Shown here: in pieces, positions 49,947 to 58,708 of the stretch
How positions within the stretch are numbered: the stretch's first letter is position 1
Layout of the letters: each line of letters begins with the position of its first letter
DNA from: Streptomyces collinus
GTDB lineage: Bacteria > Actinomycetota > Actinomycetes > Streptomycetales > Streptomycetaceae
Direction: 5' to 3'
Assembly: GCF_031348265.1 (NCBI RefSeq)
Contig: NZ_CP133771.1
Location: forward strand, 8,494,001-8,558,000
Length of the DNA stretch: 64,000 nucleotides
Notes under the pieces: generated by a model
Told to the model about the DNA's origin: nothing
Databases searched by the model: none
What the model saw: only the letters and a program-made list of their open reading frames with translations
Made by a program: the position numbers and the translations under genes

Positions 49947-50690
49947 TCATGGACCGCCCGGGACCCGTTCCCGCGCGCCCGGCCGTACGATCAGGCCCGC
50001 CGCCGCGAGGAGCAGCACGGCCGCCGCGATGACGAGCAGCGCTCGCCCCGTGCCCAGCGGCACCAGCAGCAGCGTGCCGAGCACACCCCCGCTGAAGATC
50101 CCGCCCACGGTGGCCGTCCACCTGGTCCGGGCCAGCCGCTGCTTCGCCGTCATCCCGCGCAGCGCTGCCCGTGGGCGCCTCAGCACGTCGTTGAGGAGCT
50201 CGGCGATGGCGGTCTGGCTCAGCAGTGTCGGCATGCCCGGCACATGGACGCGCAGGGCGGTGGAGGCCCGTACTCCCATGGCCAGCGCGACGAGTGCGAC
50301 GACCCCGCGGTCGTCCTGGGCGGGAACGGGCCCGGTGCCGTGTCTCGCCAGGGCCAGCAAACCGGCGCACACCAGCAGTACCGCCTCGCAGACGAGCCCG
50401 GCCGGGAACCACCGGCGTCCGCGGTCCGCGAGCCACTTCAGTACGACGCCCGCGACGGCCGCCCCGGCCACGAACGCGCCGATCGCGGTGGCGGGCCGCG
50501 CCACCGGGACATCGCCCTCCCCGGCGAGCGCGAACGACAGGAAGAGCACGTTGCCGGTCGCCAGCGCGCAGAAGACCTTCCCCATGGTCAGAAAGCTCAC
50601 GGCGTCGACCGCACCCGCCAGCACGGTGAGCACGGTCATGACGGCCACCCGCCGGGCATCGGTCGCGAGGACCGGGGACGCATCGGACAT
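49947..50690 (-). CDS. DUF1275 (YoaK-like) membrane protein
   Basis: This 247-residue integral membrane protein has six predicted helices. The DUF1275 signature is clear: VLAGAVDAVSFLTMGKVFCA, then LATGNVLFLSFALAGEGDV, then MGVRASTALRVHVPGMPTLL. The gene is monocistronic. The family is widespread, and its members have been proposed as transporters or membrane-associated factors without proof. The 233-bp gap to its left (49715-49946) contains no recognisable feature. Confidence 0.88.
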   Translation of the reverse strand: MSDASPVLATDARRVAVMTVLTVLAGAVDAVSFLTMGKVFCALATGNVLFLSFALAGEGDVPVARPATAIGAFVAGAAVAGVVLKWLADRGRRWFPAGLVCEAVLLVCAGLLALARHGTGPVPAQDDRGVVALVALAMGVRASTALRVHVPGMPTLLSQTAIAELLNDVLRRPRAALRGMTAKQRLARTRWTATVGGIFSGGVLGTLLLVPLGTGRALLVIAAAVLLLAAAGLIVRPGARERVPGGP

Positions 50691-50833
50691 GCGGCCAGTG
50701 TGAGCAGCGGCGACGGCCCGTCACCGGACCGCCGCCCGGACACGCGGCCAGTGGCTACGGGCGGGCTACCACGGCCGGCGTCCGGGCAGGCGGCCCGGCA
50801 CGCGGTACCGGTCGCGAACCGCTGCACGTCTCA

Positions 50834-51448
50834 TCACGGCCGGAGGCGGGCCGCCAAGCCCTCGAAGTAGCTGCGGTGGACGCCGACGAGGTCCACCTGC
50901 TCGGGGTCGAGCAGCCACAACAGGTGTGCCCCTTCGAGGAACGCGGCAGTCTCCGCCGCCAGGACCACCGGGTCGAGGCCGGGCCGGGCCGAGCCGTCGG
51001 CGACGGCGCGTGTGAACAGGTCGGACAGATGGGTCCGCAGCGCCCGGCCGCGGTCCCGGAACCAGGTGTGGAGCACGGAGCCGGGTTGCAGGTTCTCCGC
51101 GGTGAGGGTGGTGTGCAGCGCGGCCAACTGGCCTTCCGTGGCGGCCGTGTGCCCGGCGTCGCGGATGAACCAGTCGAACGCCTGGTCCAGGGTGGGTTCG
51201 GCCCCGGCCGGGACGGACAACCGCGCCAGGGCGCGCCGGTCGGCTTCCTCCAGGACGGCCCGCACGAGGCCGTCCTTGCTGCCGAAGTGGTGGATGAGGG
51301 CCGAGGGCGTCGCGCCGGCGCGCTCGGCGATCGCGGCGACTCCGGTGCCCCGCACCCCCTGACGTGCGAACAGGTCGATCGCGGCGTCGACCATGGCGCG
51401 TCGGCGCTCCACGCCTCGCTTCTGCACCTGCCCCTTGACTCCGGTCAT
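50834..51448 (-). CDS. TetR-family transcriptional regulator
   Basis: This 204-residue regulator has an N-terminal HTH: RRRAMVDAAIDLFARQGVRG, then GVAAIAERAGATPSALIHHF and GSKDGLVRAVLEEADRRA. The C-terminal domain is helical with HTAATEGQLAALHTTLTAEN and a Trp-containing pocket (FLEGAHLLWLLDPEQ). It diverges from an alpha/beta hydrolase gene 90 bases away, the likely target. No clear palindrome was picked out in the gap. The ligand is unknown. Confidence 0.92.
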   Translation of the reverse strand: MTGVKGQVQKRGVERRRAMVDAAIDLFARQGVRGTGVAAIAERAGATPSALIHHFGSKDGLVRAVLEEADRRALARLSVPAGAEPTLDQAFDWFIRDAGHTAATEGQLAALHTTLTAENLQPGSVLHTWFRDRGRALRTHLSDLFTRAVADGSARPGLDPVVLAAETAAFLEGAHLLWLLDPEQVDLVGVHRSYFEGLAARLRP

Positions 51449-51538
51449 GCGATCAGGTTGCCCGGACGGGGCCCGTGGCGTCCAACCCGGATGTGACGGG
51501 AAATCCGGTGCGCGTCGTGCCCGGAGCCATTATCTTGA

Positions 51539-52483
51539 ATGACCATGCAGGAAAATGAAATCGAGAACGAGTACCTGACGGGCCGCGAGCAGATCGTCCG
51601 GGCGAACGGCGTGGAGCTGTGGGCAGAGGACTTCGGCGATCCCGGCCACCCGACGGTGCTGCTGGTGATGGGCGCCCAGGCACAGGGCGTCCAGTGGAAC
51701 GACGGCATCGTCCGCCGGCTGGTCGACGGGGGCCGGCGGGTCATCCGGTACGACCACCGCGACACCGGCCGCTCCTCCACCGTCGACTTCACCACCCACC
51801 CCTACACCGTCGCCGACCTGGCCTCCGACGCGCTCGCCGTCCTGGACGCGTTCGGAGCAGCACGGGCCCACCTGGTGGGCGCATCCCTCGGTGGTCTCAT
51901 CGCCCAACGGTTGGCCGTCACCGAGGCCCCCCGGGTCCTGACCCTGACGAGCCTGTCGTCGCAGCCGCTCGGTACGGACACCGCGGCGGTGGTGCAGCGC
52001 GCCCTGGAGGGTGCGTCCCCGATCCCCGGGGAACTGCCCCCGCCCCGTCCCGAACTGCTGGCCGCGCTCACCACGGCCTTCCCCCGGCCGGACGCGGATC
52101 CGGAGGAGTACCTAGCCGCCCGCATGCCGCTCTGGCGCGTCCTGCACGCAGGGGTGCTGCCGTTCGACGAGGGCGAGTACCGCGCGATGGAACGGCGGGT
52201 GTACCAGCGGGCGCGGGATCTCACGGCCGGGCTCAACCACACGCTCGCCGGGGCCGCCGGCTCGGATTCCACGGCAGGCCTCGCCTCGGTCACCGCACCG
52301 ACGCTGGTGCTGCACGGCACGGAGGACCCGATGTTCCCGCCCGAGCACGCCGAGGCCACCGCCGCCGCCATCCCCGGCGCCCGTCTGATCATGATCGACG
52401 GCATGGGTCACACCCTGCCCAGCTGCCTGGACGACCGGCTGGCCGCTGAGATCCTGCGCCACACGTCACGAGCCCAGCCGTAA
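51539..52483 (+). CDS. Alpha/beta hydrolase
   Basis: This 314-residue cytosolic hydrolase has the classical fold. The oxyanion region is LLVMGAQAQGVQWNDGIVRR, IRYDHRDTGRSS follows, the nucleophile elbow is VGASLGGLIAQ, the catalytic acid is Asp in HGTEDPMFP and the His is in IDGMGHTLP. It resembles epoxide hydrolase/haloperoxidase-like esterases of actinomycetes. TATCTT lies just upstream, so the internal ATG two codons later (51545) could be a leaderless start. It diverges from a TetR gene that probably controls it, and is followed by a weak hairpin. Confidence 0.9.
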   Translation: MTMQENEIENEYLTGREQIVRANGVELWAEDFGDPGHPTVLLVMGAQAQGVQWNDGIVRRLVDGGRRVIRYDHRDTGRSSTVDFTTHPYTVADLASDALAVLDAFGAARAHLVGASLGGLIAQRLAVTEAPRVLTLTSLSSQPLGTDTAAVVQRALEGASPIPGELPPPRPELLAALTTAFPRPDADPEEYLAARMPLWRVLHAGVLPFDEGEYRAMERRVYQRARDLTAGLNHTLAGAAGSDSTAGLASVTAPTLVLHGTEDPMFPPEHAEATAAAIPGARLIMIDGMGHTLPSCLDDRLAAEILRHTSRAQP

Positions 52484-52504
52484 ACCGCGTGCGGTGCGGG
52501 GCCC

Positions 52505-52522
52505 GCCGACCTTAGGGTCGGC
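52505..52522 (+). terminator. Weak terminator-like hairpin after the hydrolase
   Basis: GCCGACC (52505-52511) pairs with GGTCGGC (52516-52522) around a TTAG loop, 21 bases past the stop codon. The 7-bp stem is short for a Streptomyces terminator. The remainder of the gap to 52718 shows nothing else. Confidence 0.4.
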
Positions 52523-52718
52523 GCGAAGCCAGTGATCCACGAGGAGCTGAGACATGGTCGGTTTCCCGAGCGCGCGTTGACGTCGTCGGCCGTGACCGGC
52601 CTGTCATCGCGTGCCGCCCTTGATGTCGCGGCACAGCGAGCCTTCCCCTGCCCGGACCGCCGACGCGCCCTCCTGCGCCCGGTGCCGGGTCTCGTTGTCG
52701 CTGCCACAAGGGATCCCT

Positions 52719-54020
52719 GTGCCCTCCGCTTCCTCCGGTTCCTCCGATTCCTTCCGTCCTGTTCCGTCCAGCCTGCGGCGGGACGCCGACTTCCGGCGGC
52801 TCTGGCTGGGGCAGACGGCCTCCCAACTCGGTGAACACGCAAGCCTGGTGATTCTGCCGCTCCTGGCCGTCCTGACACTCGACGCCAGTGCCGGCCGGCT
52901 GGGCGTGCTCCGCGCGGTGGGGCAGGCCCCGATCCTGTTGCTCTCGCTCTTCGCCGGTGCCTGGGTAGACAGATGGCGCACCCGTACGACGATGGTGCTC
53001 GCGGACGCCGGCCGGGCCCTGGCCCTCGGCGCCGTGGCCCTGGCCTGCCTCTTCGGCCGGCTCGGCATGCCCGGCCTGTTCGTGCTCGCCTTCGCCGTCG
53101 GGGCCCTGTCCGTCTTCTTCGACGTGGCGTACCAGGCGTCCCTCGTACGTCTGGTCAATCGCGACCAACTCCTGCGCGGGAACAGCGCGCTGGAGGGCAG
53201 CCGGTCCGCGGCACAGATCGGGGGTCCCGCGCTCGGCGGTGCGCTGGTGTCCCTGCTGTCGGCACCGATCGCCGCCGCCTCCGGCGCGCTGTTCTTCGCG
53301 CTGTCGTTCCTGTCGATCCGCCGGATCCGCCGAGCCGAGGCGGTCCCGAAGCGCCCGGAACACCCGCCGGGGGTCGGGCACCGGATCCATGAGGGCCTGC
53401 GCTTCGTCGCCCGCGACCGCGTGCTCCGTGCCGTGTGCCTGGCCTCGGCCGCGTTCCAGTTCTCCTTCGCGGCCATGATGACCGTCTACCTGCTGTTCCT
53501 GCCGCGGGAGCTGCACCTGCCGGGCACCGTCGTGGGGCTGGCGCTCGCGGCGGCGGGACCGGGCGCGCTGCTGGGCTCGCTGCTGGCGGCCCGGCTGCCG
53601 CGCCGGTTCGGCCACGGCACGGTGCTCGTGTGCGCGGCAGCGCTCGGCGACGGCATGTTCCTGTGTGTGCCCGCGCTGCACGGCTCTTCCGCGGCGACCG
53701 TTCCCGCGCTGCTCGCGGTCGGATTCGTGTTCGGGTTCGGCGGCCAGTTGGTGAATGTCACGATCATGGCCGTCCGCCAGGCCGTCACGCCGGACGGGAT
53801 GCAGGGCCGCGCGGCCGCCACGATCACGTTCGCCGGTATGGGGCTGGCCCCGCTCGGCTCCCTGTCCGGCGGATTCCTCGCGGGGGAGTGGGGGCTGCGC
53901 ACCGGCCTGCTGGTGGCGGCCGCGGGCATGATGCTGTCCCCGGTGGTGATGGCCTTCTCCCCGCTCGCACGCCTGGGGCGAGAGCTTCCGGCCCCGCGCG
54001 GCGGGCCGACCGGAGGCTGA
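52719..54020 (+). CDS. MFS transporter (EntS/MFS_3-like exporter)
   Basis: This 433-residue membrane protein is assigned to GTG 52719, five bases after AAGGGA; the 36 codons upstream in frame look non-coding. It has about ten to twelve helices. The start LRRDADFRRLWLGQTASQLG, followed by VLADAGRALALGAVALACLF, is typical of the MFS_3 group related to enterobactin exporter EntS and macrolide efflux proteins. RLVNRDQLLRGNSALEGSRS is the conserved cytoplasmic loop, and GRAAATITFAGMGLAPLGSL falls in the second half. It should use the proton gradient to export small molecules. The gap after it (54021-54283) has no recognised feature. Confidence 0.88.
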   Translation: MPSASSGSSDSFRPVPSSLRRDADFRRLWLGQTASQLGEHASLVILPLLAVLTLDASAGRLGVLRAVGQAPILLLSLFAGAWVDRWRTRTTMVLADAGRALALGAVALACLFGRLGMPGLFVLAFAVGALSVFFDVAYQASLVRLVNRDQLLRGNSALEGSRSAAQIGGPALGGALVSLLSAPIAAASGALFFALSFLSIRRIRRAEAVPKRPEHPPGVGHRIHEGLRFVARDRVLRAVCLASAAFQFSFAAMMTVYLLFLPRELHLPGTVVGLALAAAGPGALLGSLLAARLPRRFGHGTVLVCAAALGDGMFLCVPALHGSSAATVPALLAVGFVFGFGGQLVNVTIMAVRQAVTPDGMQGRAAATITFAGMGLAPLGSLSGGFLAGEWGLRTGLLVAAAGMMLSPVVMAFSPLARLGRELPAPRGGPTGG

Positions 54021-54283
54021 CCTCCTCGGCCGGAGCCGGCAGGTGTGGAAGGGTGGAAGGGTAAGGAACGACCCAGCCAACCGGCACGCGTGATGTTCGT
54101 TCTGGCCGCCCCGGGGCCGCGGGGTTCGACTGCGCACGGCGCCCGACCGGCGCGTCCCCTGGCCGTTCGCAGGTCGCGTACCGCATCGTGAACGGGTTGC
54201 TGACCTGCAGGGAGACCGCCGTGGACGTCTGCTGAGCCAGACGGGTGCGCCGGTGAGGTCGACAGGCCTAAGGGGCGAATGTG

Positions 54284-56365
54284 ATGAGCCGAGCGAAGCA
54301 GCCTCCGGAGCGGGCGGCCGATCCGGAGAAGGCGGCATCGGACCCGAGCGGGCTGATGGACCTGTTGGGCGTCGCCGCGGTGCTCGTGGAGGCCGACGGC
54401 CGGATCGACATGTGGAGTCCCCAGGCCGAGGAACTGTTCGGCTACACCGGCGACGAAGCGGTCGGGCAGTACGCCGCCATCCTGCTTCTCCACCCCGAAG
54501 ACCGCGAGGCGGGGATGGGACTGTTCGCCGAGGTGATGGAGACCGGCCGGCACTGGGCGGGGCCCTTCCCCGTCCGGCTCAAGGACGGCAGCACCCGGAT
54601 CATCGAGTTCCGCAACATGCGGCTGACGGACAGCCTCGGCGATCACTACGCGCTGGGGCTGGCCACCGACAGGGCCACGGTGCGGCAGGTGGAGCGCAAG
54701 GTGGCCCTGTCCAGCCAGCTGGTCACCCAGGCGCCGATCGGCCTGTCCGTCCTGGACACCCAGCTGCGGTACGTGGCCGTCAACGGGGCCCTCGCCTCGA
54801 TGCACGGCGTCCCCGAAGCCGACCATGTGGGCCGCCACTTCCGGGAGATCCTGCCCGGAGCGCCCTTCACGACCGCGGAGAACCAGATGCTGGAGGTCCT
54901 GGAGACCGGCCGGCCCATGGTGGACGAGCAGGTGGTGGGCCGTACCCGCGCCGACCCCGACAACGACCACGCCTGGGCCGTGTCGCTCTACCGCCTGGAG
55001 GACCACGGCGGCCACGTGCTCGGGATCGCCAGCGTGGTGGTGGACGTCACCGACCGGTACGAGGCGGCCAGGCAGGCCGAGCGGGCCCAGCAGCGTCTGC
55101 GCCTGATGGCCGACGGCTCGGCCCGCATCGGGACCACCCTGGAGGTGGAGCGGACCGCCCAGGAGCTGGCGGACGTCCTGGTGCCCGACCTGGCCGACAT
55201 GATCGCGGTGGACATCCTGGACTCCGTCCTGCGGACGGGCCGTCCGGACCGCGGCGAGGGCCCGGCACTGTTCCGCGCCCTGGCGGTGAAGACCGCCTAT
55301 CCCACCGCCGCCTCCGATGCGATCATCGCGCCCGGCCACCTCGCCACGTACCACGCGGACCACCCGGCAGCCCATTGCTTCCGCACCCGCAAGCCCCTGC
55401 TGATCACCCATCTCGACAGCGGCGATCTCAGCCGCATCGCTGCCGACGACGCTGCCGCCGGCCTGCTCGCCGAAGCCGGTGTCCACACCGACATGGCCGT
55501 CCCTCTCATCGCGCGCGGAGAGATCATCGGGGTGATGGGCCTCGCCCGCGCACGCAACCCCCAGCCCTTCGACGAGGACGATCTCACCCTCGCCTGCGAA
55601 CTGGCCTCGTCCGCCGCGCTCAGCATCGACAACGCCGTCCTGCACCAGCACATCCGCAGCGCCGCCGAAACCCTCCAGCGCAGCCTGCTGCCCCAGCCCT
55701 CGCCCCGCCGCCCCGGTCTGGAGATCGCCGCCCGGTACCGGCCCGCCCAGGCCTTCAGCGAAGTCGGCGGCGACTGGTACGACGTCCTGCCTCTCAGCGG
55801 CGACCGGACCGCCCTGGCGGTGGGTGACGTCATGGGCAGCGGCATCCCGGCCGCCACCGCCATGGGCCGGCTGCGCACCGCCACCTCCACCCTCGCCGAC
55901 CTCGACCTCGCCCCGAGCCGGATCCTCACCCACCTCGACAGGATCACCCAGGGTCTGGACCCCTTCATCGCCACGTGTGTGTACGCCGTCTACGACCCGC
56001 ACCACTCCCGCCTGCACGTCGCCTGCGCCGGCCACCTGCCCCCGGTCCTGGTGCGCGACGGCAGACCGCCCGAACTGCTCGACCTGCCCACCGGCACCCC
56101 GCTGGGAGTCGGCAGCGGTCCCTTCGAGACCGCCGCCCTCACCATGAACCCCGGCGATCAACTCGTCCTGTACACCGACGGCCTGGTGGAGACCCGCGAC
56201 GACCCCATCGACCAGCGCCTGGACGACCTCCTGCGCCTGCTGTCCCCGCCCTGCCGCTCCGCGGAGGAGACCTGCGACCTGCTGCTCCGGCAACTGCGCG
56301 GCCCCGCCGACCACGATGACGTCGCGCTGCTCATCGCCCGGGCAAGGCCCCTGGCCGGGCTCTGA
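54284..56365 (+). CDS. Multidomain PAS-PAS-GAF-SpoIIE phosphatase
   Basis: This 693-residue cytosolic sensor-phosphatase starts at ATG 54284 after AGGGG; the GTG one codon before is equally spaced. PAS 1 (about 25-135) contains SPQAEELFGYTGDEAVGQY. PAS 2 (about 145-265) contains APIGLSVLDTQLRYVAVNGA. A GAF domain (about 285-450) ends in SSAALSIDNAVLHQHIRSAA. The PP2C/SpoIIE domain (about 475-690) has GGDWYDVLPL, VGDVMGSGIPAATAMG and LYTDGLVETR. No ATPase domain follows. Such proteins dephosphorylate anti-anti-sigma factors in response to a sensed ligand. A second SpoIIE gene follows 164 bases downstream. Confidence 0.92.
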   Translation: MSRAKQPPERAADPEKAASDPSGLMDLLGVAAVLVEADGRIDMWSPQAEELFGYTGDEAVGQYAAILLLHPEDREAGMGLFAEVMETGRHWAGPFPVRLKDGSTRIIEFRNMRLTDSLGDHYALGLATDRATVRQVERKVALSSQLVTQAPIGLSVLDTQLRYVAVNGALASMHGVPEADHVGRHFREILPGAPFTTAENQMLEVLETGRPMVDEQVVGRTRADPDNDHAWAVSLYRLEDHGGHVLGIASVVVDVTDRYEAARQAERAQQRLRLMADGSARIGTTLEVERTAQELADVLVPDLADMIAVDILDSVLRTGRPDRGEGPALFRALAVKTAYPTAASDAIIAPGHLATYHADHPAAHCFRTRKPLLITHLDSGDLSRIAADDAAAGLLAEAGVHTDMAVPLIARGEIIGVMGLARARNPQPFDEDDLTLACELASSAALSIDNAVLHQHIRSAAETLQRSLLPQPSPRRPGLEIAARYRPAQAFSEVGGDWYDVLPLSGDRTALAVGDVMGSGIPAATAMGRLRTATSTLADLDLAPSRILTHLDRITQGLDPFIATCVYAVYDPHHSRLHVACAGHLPPVLVRDGRPPELLDLPTGTPLGVGSGPFETAALTMNPGDQLVLYTDGLVETRDDPIDQRLDDLLRLLSPPCRSAEETCDLLLRQLRGPADHDDVALLIARARPLAGL

Positions 56366-56529
56366 CGGCTGCGTCCGCTCCGGACGGCCGGCCTCCCGCG
56401 ATTCGCTGATGTGTGCGAAGCCGCCCGCGGTGTTATTCAATGAGGTGTGTGGTCAGGGAGCTCGGGGCCCCGACCGCACGGGTCCGGACCCGGCCCCGGC
56501 ATCGCGTCGGGGATTGCTGAGAGAGCCGC

Positions 56530-58680
56530 ATGGACTCCACACCCTCGCCCTCGTCCTCCTCGGCGTTCGACCTGGTGAGCCGCGCCCTCGGGCGTTACAT
56601 CCCGCAAGGCGGAGCGGCAGCGGCCGAACCGCGGGGTGACCGCACCACGCGCCGGCAGGTGCCCGACAACCCGGCTGCCGGCGCACAGGAGCAGATCCTC
56701 GGCGCGGTCAACCTGGACCGGGACCTGATCATCACCCGCTGCAATCTGGAAGCCCCCGTGTTCGCGGGTCTGGACGCGGCGGCGGGCCGGCCGTTCGTCG
56801 ACCTCCTGCCGCCCGGGGACGTACCGACGGTGACACGGCGGTTGCGGCAGGTGATCGACAGCGGTGAGGCGCATGTCGCCCGCATCCAGCGCCTGCGGCG
56901 CGGCGACGGGTCGGAGCTGGTGGTCTCGATGAGCATCCTGCCCTCCGCTGCGCCGGAGGGCGGCCTGACGGTCTCCGTGATCGCCATGGCCAGGAGACTG
57001 CACCTCTACGCCGCCGAGACGGCGATCGGCACCTCGCTGGACATCGGCGAGACCGCACAATCGCTGGCGGAGTCCCTGCTGGCCTGGGGAGACGTGGCCG
57101 CCGTGGACCTCGACTTCTCCGTGTGGACGGGGGAGGGGGTCTCCGGCAGGGCGCACGGGCGTATCCGGCTGCGGCGGGCGGCCCTCGTACCGGACCGGGT
57201 GTGGCCCGATGGCTACATGACGCCGGGCGACGATCTCCCCGGCGACGCGAGTCGCCTGCTCGCCCAGGCGGTGCTGCGGGACGATGCGCCGCAGACCATC
57301 GTCATACCCGACGGTGAGGCGGTCGAGCGGGTCTTCGGCAGCCCACGCGTGGCGCGTGCCCTGGTGCCCGGGGACCGCTCGGCAGGGGTGGTGTGCATAC
57401 CACTCGTCCTCGACAGCGTGCCGCCCATCGTGCTGGGCGTGGCGGAGGTCTGGCGCCGGGCGGACTGCCCCTTCCGCGACAGTGAGCTGTTCGACCTTCA
57501 GGAGCTGGTGGCCAGAACCGCCCACCACGTCGACCTCGCCCGACAGCACCAGCGCGAGCACACGCAGGTACTGGCGTTGCAGCGCCGGCTCCTGCCCCGG
57601 GCCGGTGGCGACACCATCGAGATCGCCAGCGTCTACCAGCCCGCCACCCCCGACAGCGCGGGCGTCGGCGGCGACTGGGTGAACAGCTTCCCGCTGCCCG
57701 ACGGGCGTACCGCGCTGGTGGTCGGTGATGTCGTGGGGCACGGCCTGGGGGCCGCCGCGACCATGGGCCAGCTGAGCATGGAGGCCCGCGCGCTGCTGTC
57801 CGCTGGGCTCGCACCCGACCAGGTGCTGGAGCACCTGGACGAGACGGTGACGGTACTGGACGACGCCGAGTCCGGGCTGGCGGCCGGCTACAGCGCCCTC
57901 GGCTCGACCTGCTGCATCGCCCTCTACGACCCGGTCGGCCACCACGTGACGCTGTCCAGCGCCGGCCACCTCCCCCCGATCCTGGTCTCCCCGGACGGGC
58001 GGGCGGGCCCCCTCGCGATCCGCCCTCACCCAGGCCTGGGAGCCGAGTTCGCGCTGCGGGAGCCGTTCGACGTGTACACCGTCGGCGTGCCGCCCGGCTC
58101 GGTGCTCGCCCTCTACACCGACGGCCTGGTGGAGGACCCCGCCCTGTCGATCGACGAGGGCATGGGCAGGCTGGCGGACGCGGTGGCCACGGTGCACCCC
58201 TGGGACACCCTGCAACGGACCGCCCGGCACGTCGTCTCCGAACTGGCGCCCGCGCCTCAGCGGGACGACGTGACGCTCCTGCTCGCGCGCATGATCGGCT
58301 ACCGCAAGGGGGACACGGCGACCTGGCGGCTGGCCGCCCGCGACGACGCCCCGGCCCGGGCCCGCGAGCACGTGTCCGCGCTGCTGAGGCAGTGGCGCAC
58401 CAGGGACGACACCCGGCACAACGCGACGCTGCTGGTCAGCGAGCTGGTCACGAACGCGGTGCGCTTCGCCACCGGCCCCATCACGGTGCGGCTCATCAGG
58501 GCCGGGCACCGCCTGCTGTGCGAGGTGGGAGACACCGGCAACGGCAGGCCACGGCTGAGGCGTGCCGACCTGCTCGACGACGGAGGCCGTGGCCTGAGCA
58601 TCGTGCACCGGCTCACCACCCGGTGGGGGGTGCGGTGGACGGACACGGGCAAGGTCGTCTGGGCGGAAGTGGCGCGGTGA
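56530..58680 (+). CDS. PAS-GAF-SpoIIE phosphatase fused to an anti-sigma-type ATPase
   Basis: This 716-residue cytosolic protein has a PAS-like sensor (about 50-160), a GAF domain (about 165-345), a PP2C/SpoIIE phosphatase and a C-terminal HATPase_c_2 domain. The phosphatase (about 365-575) shows GGDWVNSFPL, VGDVVGHGLGAAATMG and LYTDGLVEDP. The ATPase (about 590-716) has the N-box NATLLVSELVTNAVRFATGP and the G boxes GDTGNG and GRGLSIVHRL. The ATPase resembles the RsbW/SpoIIAB kinases, so one polypeptide carries both opposing activities of a partner switch, as in several Streptomyces regulators. It is convergent with the type III PKS gene 28 bases away. Confidence 0.93.
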   Translation: MDSTPSPSSSSAFDLVSRALGRYIPQGGAAAAEPRGDRTTRRQVPDNPAAGAQEQILGAVNLDRDLIITRCNLEAPVFAGLDAAAGRPFVDLLPPGDVPTVTRRLRQVIDSGEAHVARIQRLRRGDGSELVVSMSILPSAAPEGGLTVSVIAMARRLHLYAAETAIGTSLDIGETAQSLAESLLAWGDVAAVDLDFSVWTGEGVSGRAHGRIRLRRAALVPDRVWPDGYMTPGDDLPGDASRLLAQAVLRDDAPQTIVIPDGEAVERVFGSPRVARALVPGDRSAGVVCIPLVLDSVPPIVLGVAEVWRRADCPFRDSELFDLQELVARTAHHVDLARQHQREHTQVLALQRRLLPRAGGDTIEIASVYQPATPDSAGVGGDWVNSFPLPDGRTALVVGDVVGHGLGAAATMGQLSMEARALLSAGLAPDQVLEHLDETVTVLDDAESGLAAGYSALGSTCCIALYDPVGHHVTLSSAGHLPPILVSPDGRAGPLAIRPHPGLGAEFALREPFDVYTVGVPPGSVLALYTDGLVEDPALSIDEGMGRLADAVATVHPWDTLQRTARHVVSELAPAPQRDDVTLLLARMIGYRKGDTATWRLAARDDAPARAREHVSALLRQWRTRDDTRHNATLLVSELVTNAVRFATGPITVRLIRAGHRLLCEVGDTGNGRPRLRRADLLDDGGRGLSIVHRLTTRWGVRWTDTGKVVWAEVAR

Positions 58681-58708
58681 CGCGGCACGCACCGGCCCCT
58701 TCAGCGCT

